Positions 52,901 to 62,917 of a DNA stretch of 64,000 nt are shown here, piece by piece. The notes under the pieces were generated by a model, which saw only the letters and a program-made list of their open reading frames with translations, did no database searches and was not told the origin of the DNA. Source of the stretch: Stropharia rugosoannulata (taxonomy: Eukaryota; Basidiomycota; Agaricomycetes; Agaricales; Strophariaceae); NCBI GenBank assembly GCA_028532985.1, contig JANCIK010000009.1:1426001-1490000 (forward strand), given 5' to 3'. Position numbers and translations under genes: made by a program. Numbering within the stretch: position 1 is the stretch's first letter; the number at the start of each line of letters is the position of its first letter.

Positions 52901-53748
52901 AACTCGGAATCCCCAACCGTCTATTGCAGAAGCAAAGATGACGTTTCCTTTCTCCGGAGCAAAGTAAATGTCCTCGTCGTCCTTCTCTTGAAACTCTTCT
53001 GTCTCGTTCATTGCTGCATCAGTTTCATCAGCAAGCGCTTCCTTCTTTTCAGCTAATCGACGCTCCCGTTCTTCTCTCCAGCGTAGATCGTCTTCCATCC
53101 TCTCAGATGCAAAGAAGTTCCCCATCACGGCATTAACTTGTTCAATTAAACGAGCGAGGTGATGGTAGGCTTCCACGGGCGCTAATTTGAGCTCCGTAAT
53201 TAACCGGTCAAACTTGTTTATCACAAGGATAGGCCGCAGGCGGTCTTGCCAGGCTTGCCTTAGGACTGCAATAGTCTATCTATGGCTTAGTTTGTTAATC
53301 GTTCGCGGTAGGTCATGCTGACCTGAGTGCATACACCTTCTACGACATCCACAAGCACTAGTGCACCATCGCATAACCTGGATGCTGTCGACACTTCACT
53401 TGAGAAGTCTACATGTCCAGGTGTATCGATCATATTCACCACATAAGTTCTGGGCGATTTATCTGTTCATCTTTAAGATGTCCCATTTCACAAAGTCACA
53501 TCGGGATTCGTACCTCCATTCACATTTCTTTCCATAACTTGGAACTTGAGAGACACCGCACTACTCTCCATCGTGATCCCTCTTTCTTGCTCATCTTCTC
53601 GACTATCGAGATACCGCATTTTGCCTGCCATTCTGGGTGAAATGATATTGTTTGCGGCTAGCAAGGCATCCATAAATGTAGTCTTTCCATGGTCGACGTG
53701 GCCTAGGGTAGTGATAATTCGCACATTTGAAGGGTCAGGAGCATCCAT
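49970..53748 (-). CDS. RIA1: Ribosome assembly GTPase Efl1/Ria1
   Basis: EF-2-like cytoplasmic GTPase that, with Sdo1/SBDS, releases Tif6/eIF6 from the 60S subunit. Twelve exons (minus): 53514-53748, 53323-53462, 52695-53275, 51756-52626, 51539-51703, 51390-51486, 50946-51339, 50695-50894, 50513-50641, 50324-50461, 50213-50264, 49970-50159; 1,063 residues. G1 GHVDHGKTT, switch region [10 protein letters not shown]3 [13 protein letters not shown]4 VINKFDRL. The Lys/Glu-rich insert after the G domain ([20 protein letters not shown]) is typical of the family and absent from EF-2. C-terminal EF-2-like parts include [47 protein letters not shown] and the end [19 protein letters not shown]. All junctions keep phase. 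Confidence 0.96.
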
Positions 53749-54174
53749 GATGGTCGAAGAAACGTTGTTAAAATGCTGGTTTGGAATAGATGTGTTTAAT
53801 CTCGGTTCAATGAGAGGCGTCGACGAAAAGTTGCTAATCTTAATAAGTCACGTGAAATTTATTAACGCGTCATGATCATAAGCTGTCATATGCGCTTCGG
53901 GACCTCGTTCCGGTGCCGTCTCCGACTGTCAATCGAGCTGCAACAAAGTTTGCTATTTCTTTACAGTGACTAGAGCCACCGAACGTACAGTCAATATTTT
54001 GAAAGTAAGACCTGTACGTGACTGTTATTGAAGTGATGATCGAGGTGGCTCTTTCTTGATTTGAATCCCAATTCAACCCTAAGTTTACTGTGACTAAATC
54101 AAACATCGATAAAACCAAGATAAAACATATTTTGTTGTTAATACCAAGTTAATATACAATGCTGTCCACTTCGT
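53749..54174. other. EFL1 upstream region
   Basis: 426 bp between EFL1 and the end of the DUF202 gene. No gene seen; contains the E-box listed separately and probably the DUF202 3' UTR. Confidence 0.55.
53848..53855. promoter_or_regulatory. Palindromic E-box TCACGTGA upstream of EFL1
   Basis: Perfect 8-bp palindrome 100 bp before the EFL1 start codon, the optimal site of Cbf1-type bHLH factors. Role inferred from position. Confidence 0.5.
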
Positions 54175-55120
54175 CTATGTGCCTCGGTGTGCAAGTTTCC
54201 CTACGATAAGAGCTGAGAAGGTTAATGTAACCAACGCAGTAAGCAACATAGCAATGAATCCAGTGCTAATACGAGCAACGGGGAAATACCCCTTCGTAAG
54301 CGCAGATTGCACTGTAAAATAGCGCACTACACCTACCGGACTCATCAGCAGCTTGCTACTAGCTTTAAGTATGTACATTAAGAGCTTACCAATAATGAGT
54401 GTGGCAAGACCAATGACTACCGCTGAAGCCCCGAGTGGCCGGACATAACGCGCACTGCTAAGAATGATCGTCGGGGACTTTGTCGACGACTGGGCGGCAG
54501 AGAAAAGTTGGATCAGAGCTACATAACAATTAATGTAAGCACTCGTTCAACCCTTTGAAAGTTACTTTAACAAATGAACTGGACAGTGGGTATTTATAAA
54601 TTAAGGCTTGAAATACACTCTCACCTATGCCCGCCGAAGCAATAGCCAAGCTTGTGCGCATATATGCGAGGAAAGTGCGTTCTAGTGCCAGGTGGTCGCG
54701 CGCAACACTCCCAGAGTTCTCCAAGCGTAGTGATACACCATCAGGTAAGATGTTTCTACTCTGGCATACGGGGACATCTGGACTTCGTAGGCACAGTGGA
54801 TCTGAAATTACATTGTCATCCTCTGTACCGCAATTGGGTTGACAATAGTCATTTTGGAAGTCGTTTACTGTGCTCAGGGATGCCGAAGGTGATCGTAGAC
54901 TTGAGGTCTTGGTGAGGTTCGTGGATCTTTCGTGCTCTCCAGTGCATGTAATGTGCAGCGCTTCTCTGGGCGAGAAATCATCCCGAACACAACTACTTCG
55001 GTGTTTCGAGGACCCACATAGTAATGGCGTATTCTCGTCTATCAATAGTGGTACTGGTTTGGTGTTATGGTAAGGCTCCGGAATAATCTTTGTTCGTGAT
55101 TGCATCGTCAAGAGTTCCAA
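54175..55120 (-). CDS. DUF202 (YidH-like) three-TM membrane protein
   Basis: Three exons (minus): 54625-55120, 54390-54518, 54175-54332; 260 residues. The N-terminal 130 residues are hydrophilic, Ser-rich and probably cytosolic. The DUF202 signature ARDHLALERTFLAYMRTSLA starts TM1, TM2 contains LGASAVVIGLATLIIGVVRY, and TM3 FIAMLLTALVTLTFSALIVG precedes a short basic end. This domain occurs in bacterial YidH and in the fungal vacuolar VTC polyphosphate machinery; the SPX-less protein here is not a full VTC subunit, so its function is unknown. The intron between exons 1 and 2 is about 106 nt, double the local norm. Second Met (MQSRTKII) could be the start. Confidence 0.82.
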
Positions 55121-55971
55121 GTCTCTCCTTCAGTACGTTTTGTGGGAGTGTGGTTGAAGGTTGATTAAAGGGGAGAAATGCGGCTACTCGCCAACTGGGG
55201 TGACCTATAGATAAAATCTAAGTAATCTAAGAATTGTTCTTATGAACAACAACGTACCGCACCCTGTGGAGATGTCTAGGAGAGATAAGAAGTAGAACAG
55301 AGATGACGAGGATAGAAAGGCTTCATGGAAGTCGGCCGGAAGACCGGAGACGGTTTAAGCAATTAGCCCAGAGCTGGGGGAGGCTGGAGCCAAGGCTCGG
55401 TGTCTGTAGCGAGCTCCTTGCATTTGGTGTATCAAGATGGAAGACTTGTGGAAGACCCGTTGAATACCCTTGCCTCGCATGCCGTGGTGGAAGTACATCG
55501 TTGTGATTGTTTAACGACATAGGTTAGATTTCTCCCGGTCATCTTGCAGGACTTGATGAGACTTTACTCTTTTGTGTCGCGGTTATTGAAAAGAGAAAGA
55601 GATGCATGAGAGAAGCACCAGAGCTGATGTGAGTAGTTTTGGAGTACAACATAATTCCTGTCACTGCATGCCTTATGACCTAATAGGGACCAAAATTCGC
55701 ACAGATAGAAGAGTGTTTATAGGTATCTTAACACCATTTCGTAATAACATGCCCATTCCCAAAGTTGAAAGCTAGGGATTCAAGAAGTTGCTCTCTTATT
55801 CAAATTCGATTTGATTTTTGGTGGAAGTATTCTATTTCCGGATTATGCAATTGCTACCGTCAAGTCAAGATGAAGCGGATGCCATTGTTAATGGATGTAC
55901 TACTGGACTCGAGCAAACTTTCTCCAGTCAGGGATTAAAGATTAAATGGGATCTATCTGACTCGCATCATA
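55121..55971. other. Intergenic region, no gene recognised
   Basis: 851 bp between two same-strand genes. Small ORFs (55303-55520 on both strands) lack any family feature. Contains the DUF202 promoter and YEA4 3' region. Confidence 0.55.
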
Positions 55972-57359
55972 CTACGTTTGTTTCTTGTTCTTATCCGCGT
56001 GAAGAGTATATGAATACGAAAAGCTCCCAAAGAAGACCATGAACGCGCCTACTACGAGTTGCGCGTTCCATTCGTTCCCAAACCACCAGACACTGAAACA
56101 CAAGCTAAATGCCTTGCGTGCCGTCAATGCGATGTTGGTGGACACGGAGGAAACTTGCTATAAGCAACAGTTAGGGTACATGCTACGATGACAGAGTGTA
56201 AGACGCACAGAGGACAACTTGTTTACCCCAGAGACACAGATGAGCTGAGTAAAGAGGTTCCCGAAAAGAATTGCAAAGGACTGAGCGGTCTTAGTATGAG
56301 AACCAACGGAGACCAAACTCGACAGGCCTTGTTTGATGTCGGTCCCGAGAAACATGAAAAAAGGAAGCGATAGGAAGTGCTAGACCCCCCCTTCAGTGGA
56401 AAAACAAAGTAGAGAAACTGCCACATACCGTATAGAAAACGCCTTCCCTCCAGCACGGTCCGTATTTTCCGTACGTCGTTTCTTGCAGCATACCCAATAC
56501 ACCAGTGCAAAGCAGTGATACGGTCATCATACTGATACCCATGATATATCTCTTCAGGTCATCCGAGTTCATTGTTTGTGAGTTTTTATCACTGGAGCTT
56601 GGCGACTTCCTTGAAAGTGTTACTAGAATGACGCCCGATGTAACCAAAGCGACTGAAAACTGAATTCGAAGATGTCAAACAGAAATTGCAAGAGCATAAC
56701 TCCTTTGACACTTACAATCTGCCGCAATGTATACTGCTTCTTTAGGAAAACATATCCAAAGAACATTGATACCGGAAGACCTGAGAGCAGTGAACCTCAA
56801 TTCAAAATTTGACGCATTGCTGACAGGCATACCGGCAGATCGGAAGACGATTAATATCGTTAGGGGCACGTTGTACGCGAAAGCCCAGTTATTCAATAGT
56901 GAGCCAGATATTACGACAATAACCTGGATGGCCCATTGCCCTAGCGGAACCTGCCTTGGCTTCAATCTTGGGATGACAGAAGATTTAGGAAATTCCAGAA
57001 ATGAAGGCAGGGAATGTAGTGAGATAAACAGCATCTGGGCAAATGTGAGGGCGGAACCTGCAAACGAGCATTAAATCGAAGGCGTATATTAGCGAAGGCG
57101 ACATGTATAGCGTCGACATACCAATATACGGGTTCATCAAAAGCAACTTTTCGTATGCTAGCACATTTCTTCATAACGCATCTTGTTAGGAGCTTGTACG
57201 ATGTCGTCATACACAGACGGGCAGCTTACGAGCAGCATCCCCCTAGGACCATCGAGAGAGCCTAAGAAACATATCTCAGACAATCTGCAAGCCTATATTG
57301 GCCCATTTTCGTACACTATAGATGTCCAGTACAGCTGGTGTGAGCTGTGAGAAAGACAT
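55972..57359 (-). CDS. YEA4: UDP-N-acetylglucosamine transporter Yea4-like (SLC35B4 family)
   Basis: ER/Golgi nucleotide-sugar transporter that supplies UDP-GlcNAc (or UDP-xylose), linked to chitin synthesis in yeast. Eight exons (minus): 57315-57359, 57230-57261, 57122-57168, 56833-57057, 56716-56780, 56429-56659, 56209-56379, 55972-56157; 333 residues. Conserved stretches: MVLGGCCSNVLAYEKLL, TFAQMLFISLHSLPSFLEF, LLNNWAFAYNVPLTILIVFR, FFGYVFLKKQYTLRQI, MLQETTYGKYGPCWREGVFY, and the C-terminal SSVSTNIALTARKAFSLCFS. About ten membrane segments are expected. The first exon (MSFSQLTPAVLDIYS) was added because it splices in frame to the conserved GGCCSN region; an ATG at 57252 would cut into TM1. 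The tail ADKNKKQT ends with Lys residues. Confidence 0.9.
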
Positions 57360-58393
57360 TCCAGTCTCTTTCTGCCGCGCATTCGCTTTTGCAGGCCCAT
57401 GCTTGTGACTGGTCTGGTTAGACGGCGTCACCTTTCTCTGACGCATCGACATCGAGGTAAGAGGGGTTGACTGGAGGAGTTCTAGTTCAGGCGGGACACA
57501 GCCATTCCACAGAGTACATGGAGCAAGTTGGGAGCTGCCACCAAAAGTCGGTGGGTGTATTTCCTAATCTTCTTCGGCCCGGATGCAGAAATTCCCACAC
57601 GGAACTACCGGAAAGCGAAACGCCGGTGACCCACCTTCCGAGCCTGCTTCAAGCCGCCGTACAACTTAAACCACTCCGTTCAAGCTCTACTTACTTTCTT
57701 GGATTCATGAAGCCTCAATTCGTCAATAACGCTCAAAGGAGATATTTCAGTCTCTTCGTGAACTGGTACTGTACGTAATCGGGAACTCGGTCAGGTAAAA
57801 CTATTTTCTCTATATCCACGTAAGCACTGGTTTAAATGCTTTGAAACTTTGTCAGGAGGTTGGAATACAAACTCAATAAACGATAAAAGCTTTGTTGAAT
57901 CTGTAGTATGCCTGAGGGACCCAAAAAAATTGAAAAGTGTAAAAGCGGCGAAATTGGCTCATTATCGCGTACTCGGTCAGTCCAATTTTGGCTTACTTAT
58001 GTGCGAAAAATCATCACATGTTACCGCAAGTTGACTTTGTTCTAATTATAGTCAACCGGATTAAGGAAATAGCCGAATTCCAGGAATCTCACATCTTTTA
58101 TGACTTTTTACACATGAAAAAGAGAGTAAATAGCCTCATTCTTTGCTCACATAAAACTGAAGAAAGCTTATCTAGAGTACTTTGGGAAAAAAATAGGCAT
58201 TCCAGCCTGAAAAACTCTCTGAATCATGTACTGACCGAGTACATGGTGTGACCGAGTACCTGATTACATACAGTAGCACTGGATATCTTACAGATCTCCC
58301 CGGGACCGCTTGCCACGCCATAAACTACTGATACTATGTCGAGGACAGCTGCAATGTTGCAGAGCCACCAGCGAAGACCACTTCTCTTCCTTG
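57360..58393. other. Intergenic region, no gene recognised
   Basis: 1.03 kb, AT-rich in its right half. A plus-strand ORF at 57467-57778 has no recognisable features. A 10-bp direct repeat GACCGAGTAC occurs at about 58233 and 58249. The left part should hold the YEA4 promoter. Confidence 0.5.
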
Positions 58394-59462
58394 TCACTCC
58401 GGCTTTAGAACGGCTGCGAAGCGTAGGCGCGTATACATTAACGACCAGCCCCCGCTTTCGTCCTGACAGTCCGTGCGCATCCGCTCCACCACTTCTCGCA
58501 TAATGCGCTCGGCATCCTCGTCCGAGAAGTCGTGCAGAAACGAGCTGCGGGCAAACAGGTTCAGCCACTCGTATAGCCCCGCTTTCAAAGGGGTAATTCG
58601 GGGTGTTAACGAAATATGGGTCGGTGTGAACCCAGCGGTAATTAACAACTAAATGAATTTTCATTACTTATTAGCTCTAGTTAAGGTGAAAGGAGCTATT
58701 GTAAGCTCCCAACCCAGAACATACTCACCTTTTCATAATCCTCCGGTGATGGGAAGTACCAAGGGTCGAGCGATTCTGGGTCGCCGCCCGCCCGTCGAAT
58801 AACGTCGTGCAGCGTCGCTCTGAGACCTGCAAATCGGCTCGTCAGCTCACAAAGTCTTTCGATAAACGCGTATGGGAGAATTCACGAGATGCGTACCAAT
58901 AACGTTCATGAACCCGCCCATCTCGGCCACGATTCTGCCGTTCGGCTTCAGAACCTTCTTTGCGCCTAGCAGAACTCCAAGGGGATCACGCTTGCACCAA
59001 TGCAGCGCTGCGTTACTGAAGACGGCATCATATTTATCCTGAATAGCTGCGTTATTTTCTGGAAGAGCGAGAGCCTGTGCGTCGGCTACAAAGGCGTGCT
59101 TGACCCCATTCGTGACTGCTTTTTCGACCTGGAAAGGGTCAGGACACCTGGAAGAGCGTGTAACAAATTTCTGCCGGAGCAAGGGCCCTTACCATGCTCT
59201 CACTAAAGTCCGTTCCTATGACAGCTCCTCCATCCTTTTTCTCCACGATGGACTGGAGTTGTATAGTCAACTCGCCAGTGCCGCACCCCACGTCGAGAAT
59301 GCGTTCTCCAGGCTGCGGTGCCAAGAGTTCCAATACAGGGGCGGCGTAGGTCGAAGAGTACACAAATGATGCCGCCGCATTGTACAGGGAGGCAGACCAC
59401 CCGGAAGAGTCTCTCTGCGCATTTTGCGTTTCTGTTGTCTGTGAGTTGTTGCTCTGCGACAT
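58394..59462 (-). CDS. Class I SAM-dependent methyltransferase
   Basis: Four exons (minus): 59193-59462, 58897-59128, 58729-58826, 58394-58648; 284 residues. Motif I is clear (GERILDVGCGTGELTIQL), then the acidic loop GAVIGTDFSESM after strand 2, motif II VADAQAL, and motif post-II KYDAVFSNAALHWCKRDP. The family is that of trans-aconitate/ubiquinone-type methyltransferases (methyltransferase 11/25 folds). The C-terminal lid (FARSSFLHDFSDEDAERIM) is helical. The substrate cannot be deduced; no adjacent biosynthetic cluster is present, so a secondary-metabolite role has no support. Confidence 0.87.
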
Positions 59463-60161
59463 TTCTTGATATTGTCCATCTGCTGTTTGCGTATGCGGGA
59501 TTTTATACGGACTCGCTCTGTCTCATACCCTTGAAGATTGTGCTGCACCTGCTGATACATACTGGATCCTTCGGCCGATGACTTCGTTTCTATTCCCGAG
59601 GCATAGATAAACTCCTTGATGAGTACATAGTAGCAGATAATTTCGAAAGTGCAAGAAGTAATTGTGGAACAGCCATACATTTCGGCCGAATGCAATATCG
59701 GAGATGTGTTACTGCTGCACCAGTGACTCCTCTCACAGACGAGGAACGATAAGACCAGAAAGCCATTGTCAACTTTTATGATTGTCAAGATGTGAGAGCC
59801 ACTTTGCCCGATCCAGATCATGCGTATGAAAGGGTCTGCGACAATTAATCAGGGTCCTTAAGATAAGAACTTGTATGTAGCTTACGCTGAATGTTGGGAC
59901 CATGTTTGGAAGTAAATTTACCTAACAGAGTTATCTCCAGCAACTATTTTAGATGGTTATCATGGAGAAGATCAATTCACTGGATATTAACAATCAAGTT
60001 CATCACTATCAGTCACCATCCTAAGATGACAACAACTTGGCGATTAATAATACACTATGTATCGAAACGCTCCGCTTCGTTGCTAGAAGATATTATGTAC
60101 ATTTACAGAGGCACCAGATTGTGTTACGGTCAAAAGTTGAATCCATCAGATGAAAATGACT
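59463..60161. other. Intergenic region, no gene recognised
   Basis: 699 bp of mostly AT-rich sequence between two same-strand genes. Several short ORFs on both strands have no domain features. Contains the methyltransferase promoter and VIP1 3' region. Confidence 0.55.
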
Positions 60162-61279
60162 TTAGACAGCTGTAAGAGGCTGCTTTGTGTCTGTAGCTCC
60201 AGCAGATGCACCAGCATGCGTGGGCGGCTGTTCTTGTACATTCTGGCCTTGAGATGCTTTCTCCTGCTCAGCAATACGGCGCGCCTCTTCATGGATATCT
60301 ACTACTTGTTTTGATGTGTCCGTGTAGAACAGATGCACCTTCTTCCCGAAGGGCGAAGCAATGGCTTTCTTGTAATACTACAAGGACAACGAATGAGCAT
60401 GAATAATATGCAAAGAGTATGATGCACGTACGTCAAGAGCAATCTGTGAATATCCTTTCTGCTCATCGACCGCTTTAGCGCGTTGAGTCGCAGTGTCGAC
60501 CGTCGTTTGCAACTTGCTGGATAATGTTTGATCGGGTCCCAAGGCTTTCTCTCCAACAGTCTTATCCAATCCTTGGATGAAGTCTAGGAACCGCTTTGAA
60601 ATACCTTGCTTATCTGGAGCAAAAATCAGAAACAAGTCAAATAAAAGTCGTTTCGACGCACTGTCAATTTCGATCGCGCGTTGTAAAATGTTATCGGAAA
60701 GCACATATCCCTTTGCAAGGTATTCAGCAGCAACTAGGGAATTTGTTAGAAATGCATCTCTCACTCTAATTAGACTGATAATACTTACTTCCTGCGCGAG
60801 GCTTGTCAGATTGATCGAAGGCGCCTGGGGTATGATGGTCTTGGTCTTGATGGACGACATCCGAAGTTACTGATAGAGTAGATCCGTCCAAGGTCCCTCC
60901 ATTTAACTAATCAAATCAGTTAATTGCAACCAAGCACAAGTTGCCCCACGCAGACAAACCATTAAAGCTGTTTTGGCCGCGTTGGGCTTCTCGAACGCAA
61001 TCGTAGCGGTCGGAGACCCGTCTTGATGTTCGATGTTTGATATCCTGCAAAAGGGATTGATATATACCCCAAATTTATGTCGTCTGTACTTACTTGCCGC
61101 AAAACCTGCAGAAAGCCAGTCAGGAACAAATGCATAATGGAAAATCGTCGGAACATACGTGAAGAAATCATGCAGCTGGGCCCTGCTAGTTGATGCATTA
61201 ATGCCTGAGACCTGTATATGGTTAAAAAGGCTGTAGACGGGGGATATGAGTGTGTACTTGCGTTTACTGTGTGGGACAT
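60162..61279 (-). CDS. Vip1-like RRM protein
   Basis: Eight exons (minus): 61262-61279, 61159-61211, 61094-61105, 60960-61044, 60789-60906, 60662-60733, 60432-60613, 60162-60377; 251 residues. An N-terminal RRM reads HTVNVSGINASTSRAQLHDF, FCGKISNIEHQD, ATIAFEKPNAAKTALMLNGG. The C-terminal half is the conserved part of the fission-yeast Vip1 family: AAEYLAKGYVLSDNILQRAI, NKQGISKRFLDFIQGLDKTV, ALGPDQTLSSKLQTTVDTAT, YYKKAIASPFGKKVHLFY, VVDIHEEARRIAEQEKAS. Function in fungi is poorly known. One exon is 12 nt (FCG-K). The first intron appears to start with GCAAGT; a GT alternative six bases upstream also keeps frame but deletes two residues of the first RRM strand. Confidence 0.87.
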
Positions 61280-62136
61280 GGTGGTAGTTGAGTATGAAGA
61301 AGGAAGACAGGGGATGACCTCAGACGCCTGCAAGAGGCCAGTGACGTCAATGCTGCGCTCCTATGTCCAGGCTGAGATTATGTCATCATACCATAACCTT
61401 TCCAGATGGGGCCTAGCCCATACCCCACTTCTTGGCACTGGGCGGCTGTGCACACGGCCCTCCGAGGGGCACAGAGGGGCGTCCATTTCCGTAGTGACTG
61501 CAAATTAGCAGACACTACATACCCCACAAGGTCTGTTTATTTTGCATTGTAGAGTTCTATGTCTCACAGAGAGTCTCTGGGCACAAATAGCATACATTCA
61601 TGCTGAGCACAAGACTAGACAACATGAACTGTGCTGCGTCACGTGCGGCAGCGGAAGCATTGGCCCCCGGTGTCCGGAATCAAATTTCTCTATAGGGGTC
61701 CATTTATAGTGTCGCCAAAAAGTCTCTTCGTGTCCTTTCGTTCTACCACCTCGTTCCTTCTCCAACTCATGGTACAACTCCTCGCAGGAATTGAATACCC
61801 ATCAGCCTCTACCCTGCCCTTGCCACCCTCCCTCTTGCACATCGCAGCTCAAGTACAATTGCAGAGTGTTGTCAAGAAGTCCCGGCAGATCTCATATATC
61901 TATCTCTATCGTAGGCGAAGCACCTCATTAAACAATTTAGGTGAGTCATCGCCCCTTCAAAAGCAGCTGTTCTTCATCCCTGACACATACCACAAGCACC
62001 CTCGTAGACGCATGCTCTTGCTCCCCGAAAGTCAAATTTCCTAACCCGACTTGCGACCGACATATCCGCCTGCTTCTGAGATCACCCAGGCCGACCTTGG
62101 CGCGCACGGTTATACCAGATACGTTATTGTCGGGAT
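61280..62136. other. Intergenic region upstream of VIP1 and the weak hypothetical gene
   Basis: 857 bp. Contains an E-box CACGTG at 61640-61645 and pyrimidine-rich sequence (61800-61835) that could be the 5' region of the plus-strand hypothetical gene. The ORF 61631-62044 has no domain features. Confidence 0.5.
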
Positions 62137-62917
62137 ATGGTCAGTTTTCTTTCAGTTGCTTTGCTTTGCCTCGTTGGCTTCTAGTATGTAAAACTGATTT
62201 TTTCAGCCTCAGACCGAGAGGGCAAGGAGCCCAGAACGCCATTCGAGACATTCTCGCCCCCGTGTCAAAGGTTCAGCTCCCATAAACATACCCGCTCGAC
62301 GCAAATCCTCCCCGGGTCACTCAGACATGATGTTTGATATGTCTCCGATTTCTCCTTCGACGTCTCCAGCTTCCTCAACGTGCCGCAGTACTTCTGGCTC
62401 TCATCCCAAAGGCCATGAAACCTTTATGTACCAAGCTCCTATTTTTAGACTCCCTCCGGATGGGGCTGCTGCGAATCAGCTGCGACACAAAGTCTCCCGG
62501 CAGCACGAGATGCTCCTCGCAGACGATATCAATCCGGTCACCGATCCAGTCGAGGGTAAAAATACCAGGAGTGGCAGGGGCGGGCTTTTACACGCGTCGG
62601 AGTCCGCCCACACCGCTGCGGCCCATCAGCAGCATACACGCAGAGCAAAAGCTCAATCTACTTTGAAAATCACTGGGTTTGTCCCGATAAACGAGCATCA
62701 GCCGCCCATTAACGAGATACCGGTGCGGCCGACAATACCGTTGCATCCTCCTCCGCGCCGTCTGTCACCTTCCCGCCTTCCTGCCGGAAAGGCAGAACAC
62801 AATGTTTCATATTCGCAGGCGGATCCCAGTCTTTTCGAATTCCGGCGACACCTACTACGGCGGATGGACCATCAAGATCCCTCTAGATTCAAAAGTGCCT
62901 ACGCCCAGTGCCTCTGA
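62137..62917 (+). CDS. Hypothetical Ser/Pro-rich protein (weak model)
   Basis: Unrecognised. A main open frame (62325-62917) reads MMFDMSPISPSTSPASS, then FMYQAPIFRLPPDGAAANQL, LLADDINPVTDPVEGKN, LKITGFVPINEHQPP and SLFEFRRHLLRRMDHQDP. It extends upstream through two introns with good signals: exon 62207-62270 (PQTERARSPERHSRHSRPRV) and an ATG at 62137-62139 directly followed by GTCAGT. That model gives 219 residues in phase. Without splicing, translation could start at 62327. The protein is low-complexity at the N-terminus and Pro-rich; no function can be assigned. Confidence 0.38.

Noticed and set aside
57467..57778. 103-codon plus-strand ORF
   Set aside because: No recognisable motifs, no homology recalled and no promoter or splice support.
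58394..59462. Secondary-metabolite gene cluster around the methyltransferase
   Set aside because: Neighbours are a nucleotide-sugar transporter and an RRM protein; no core synthase, P450 or regulator is present.
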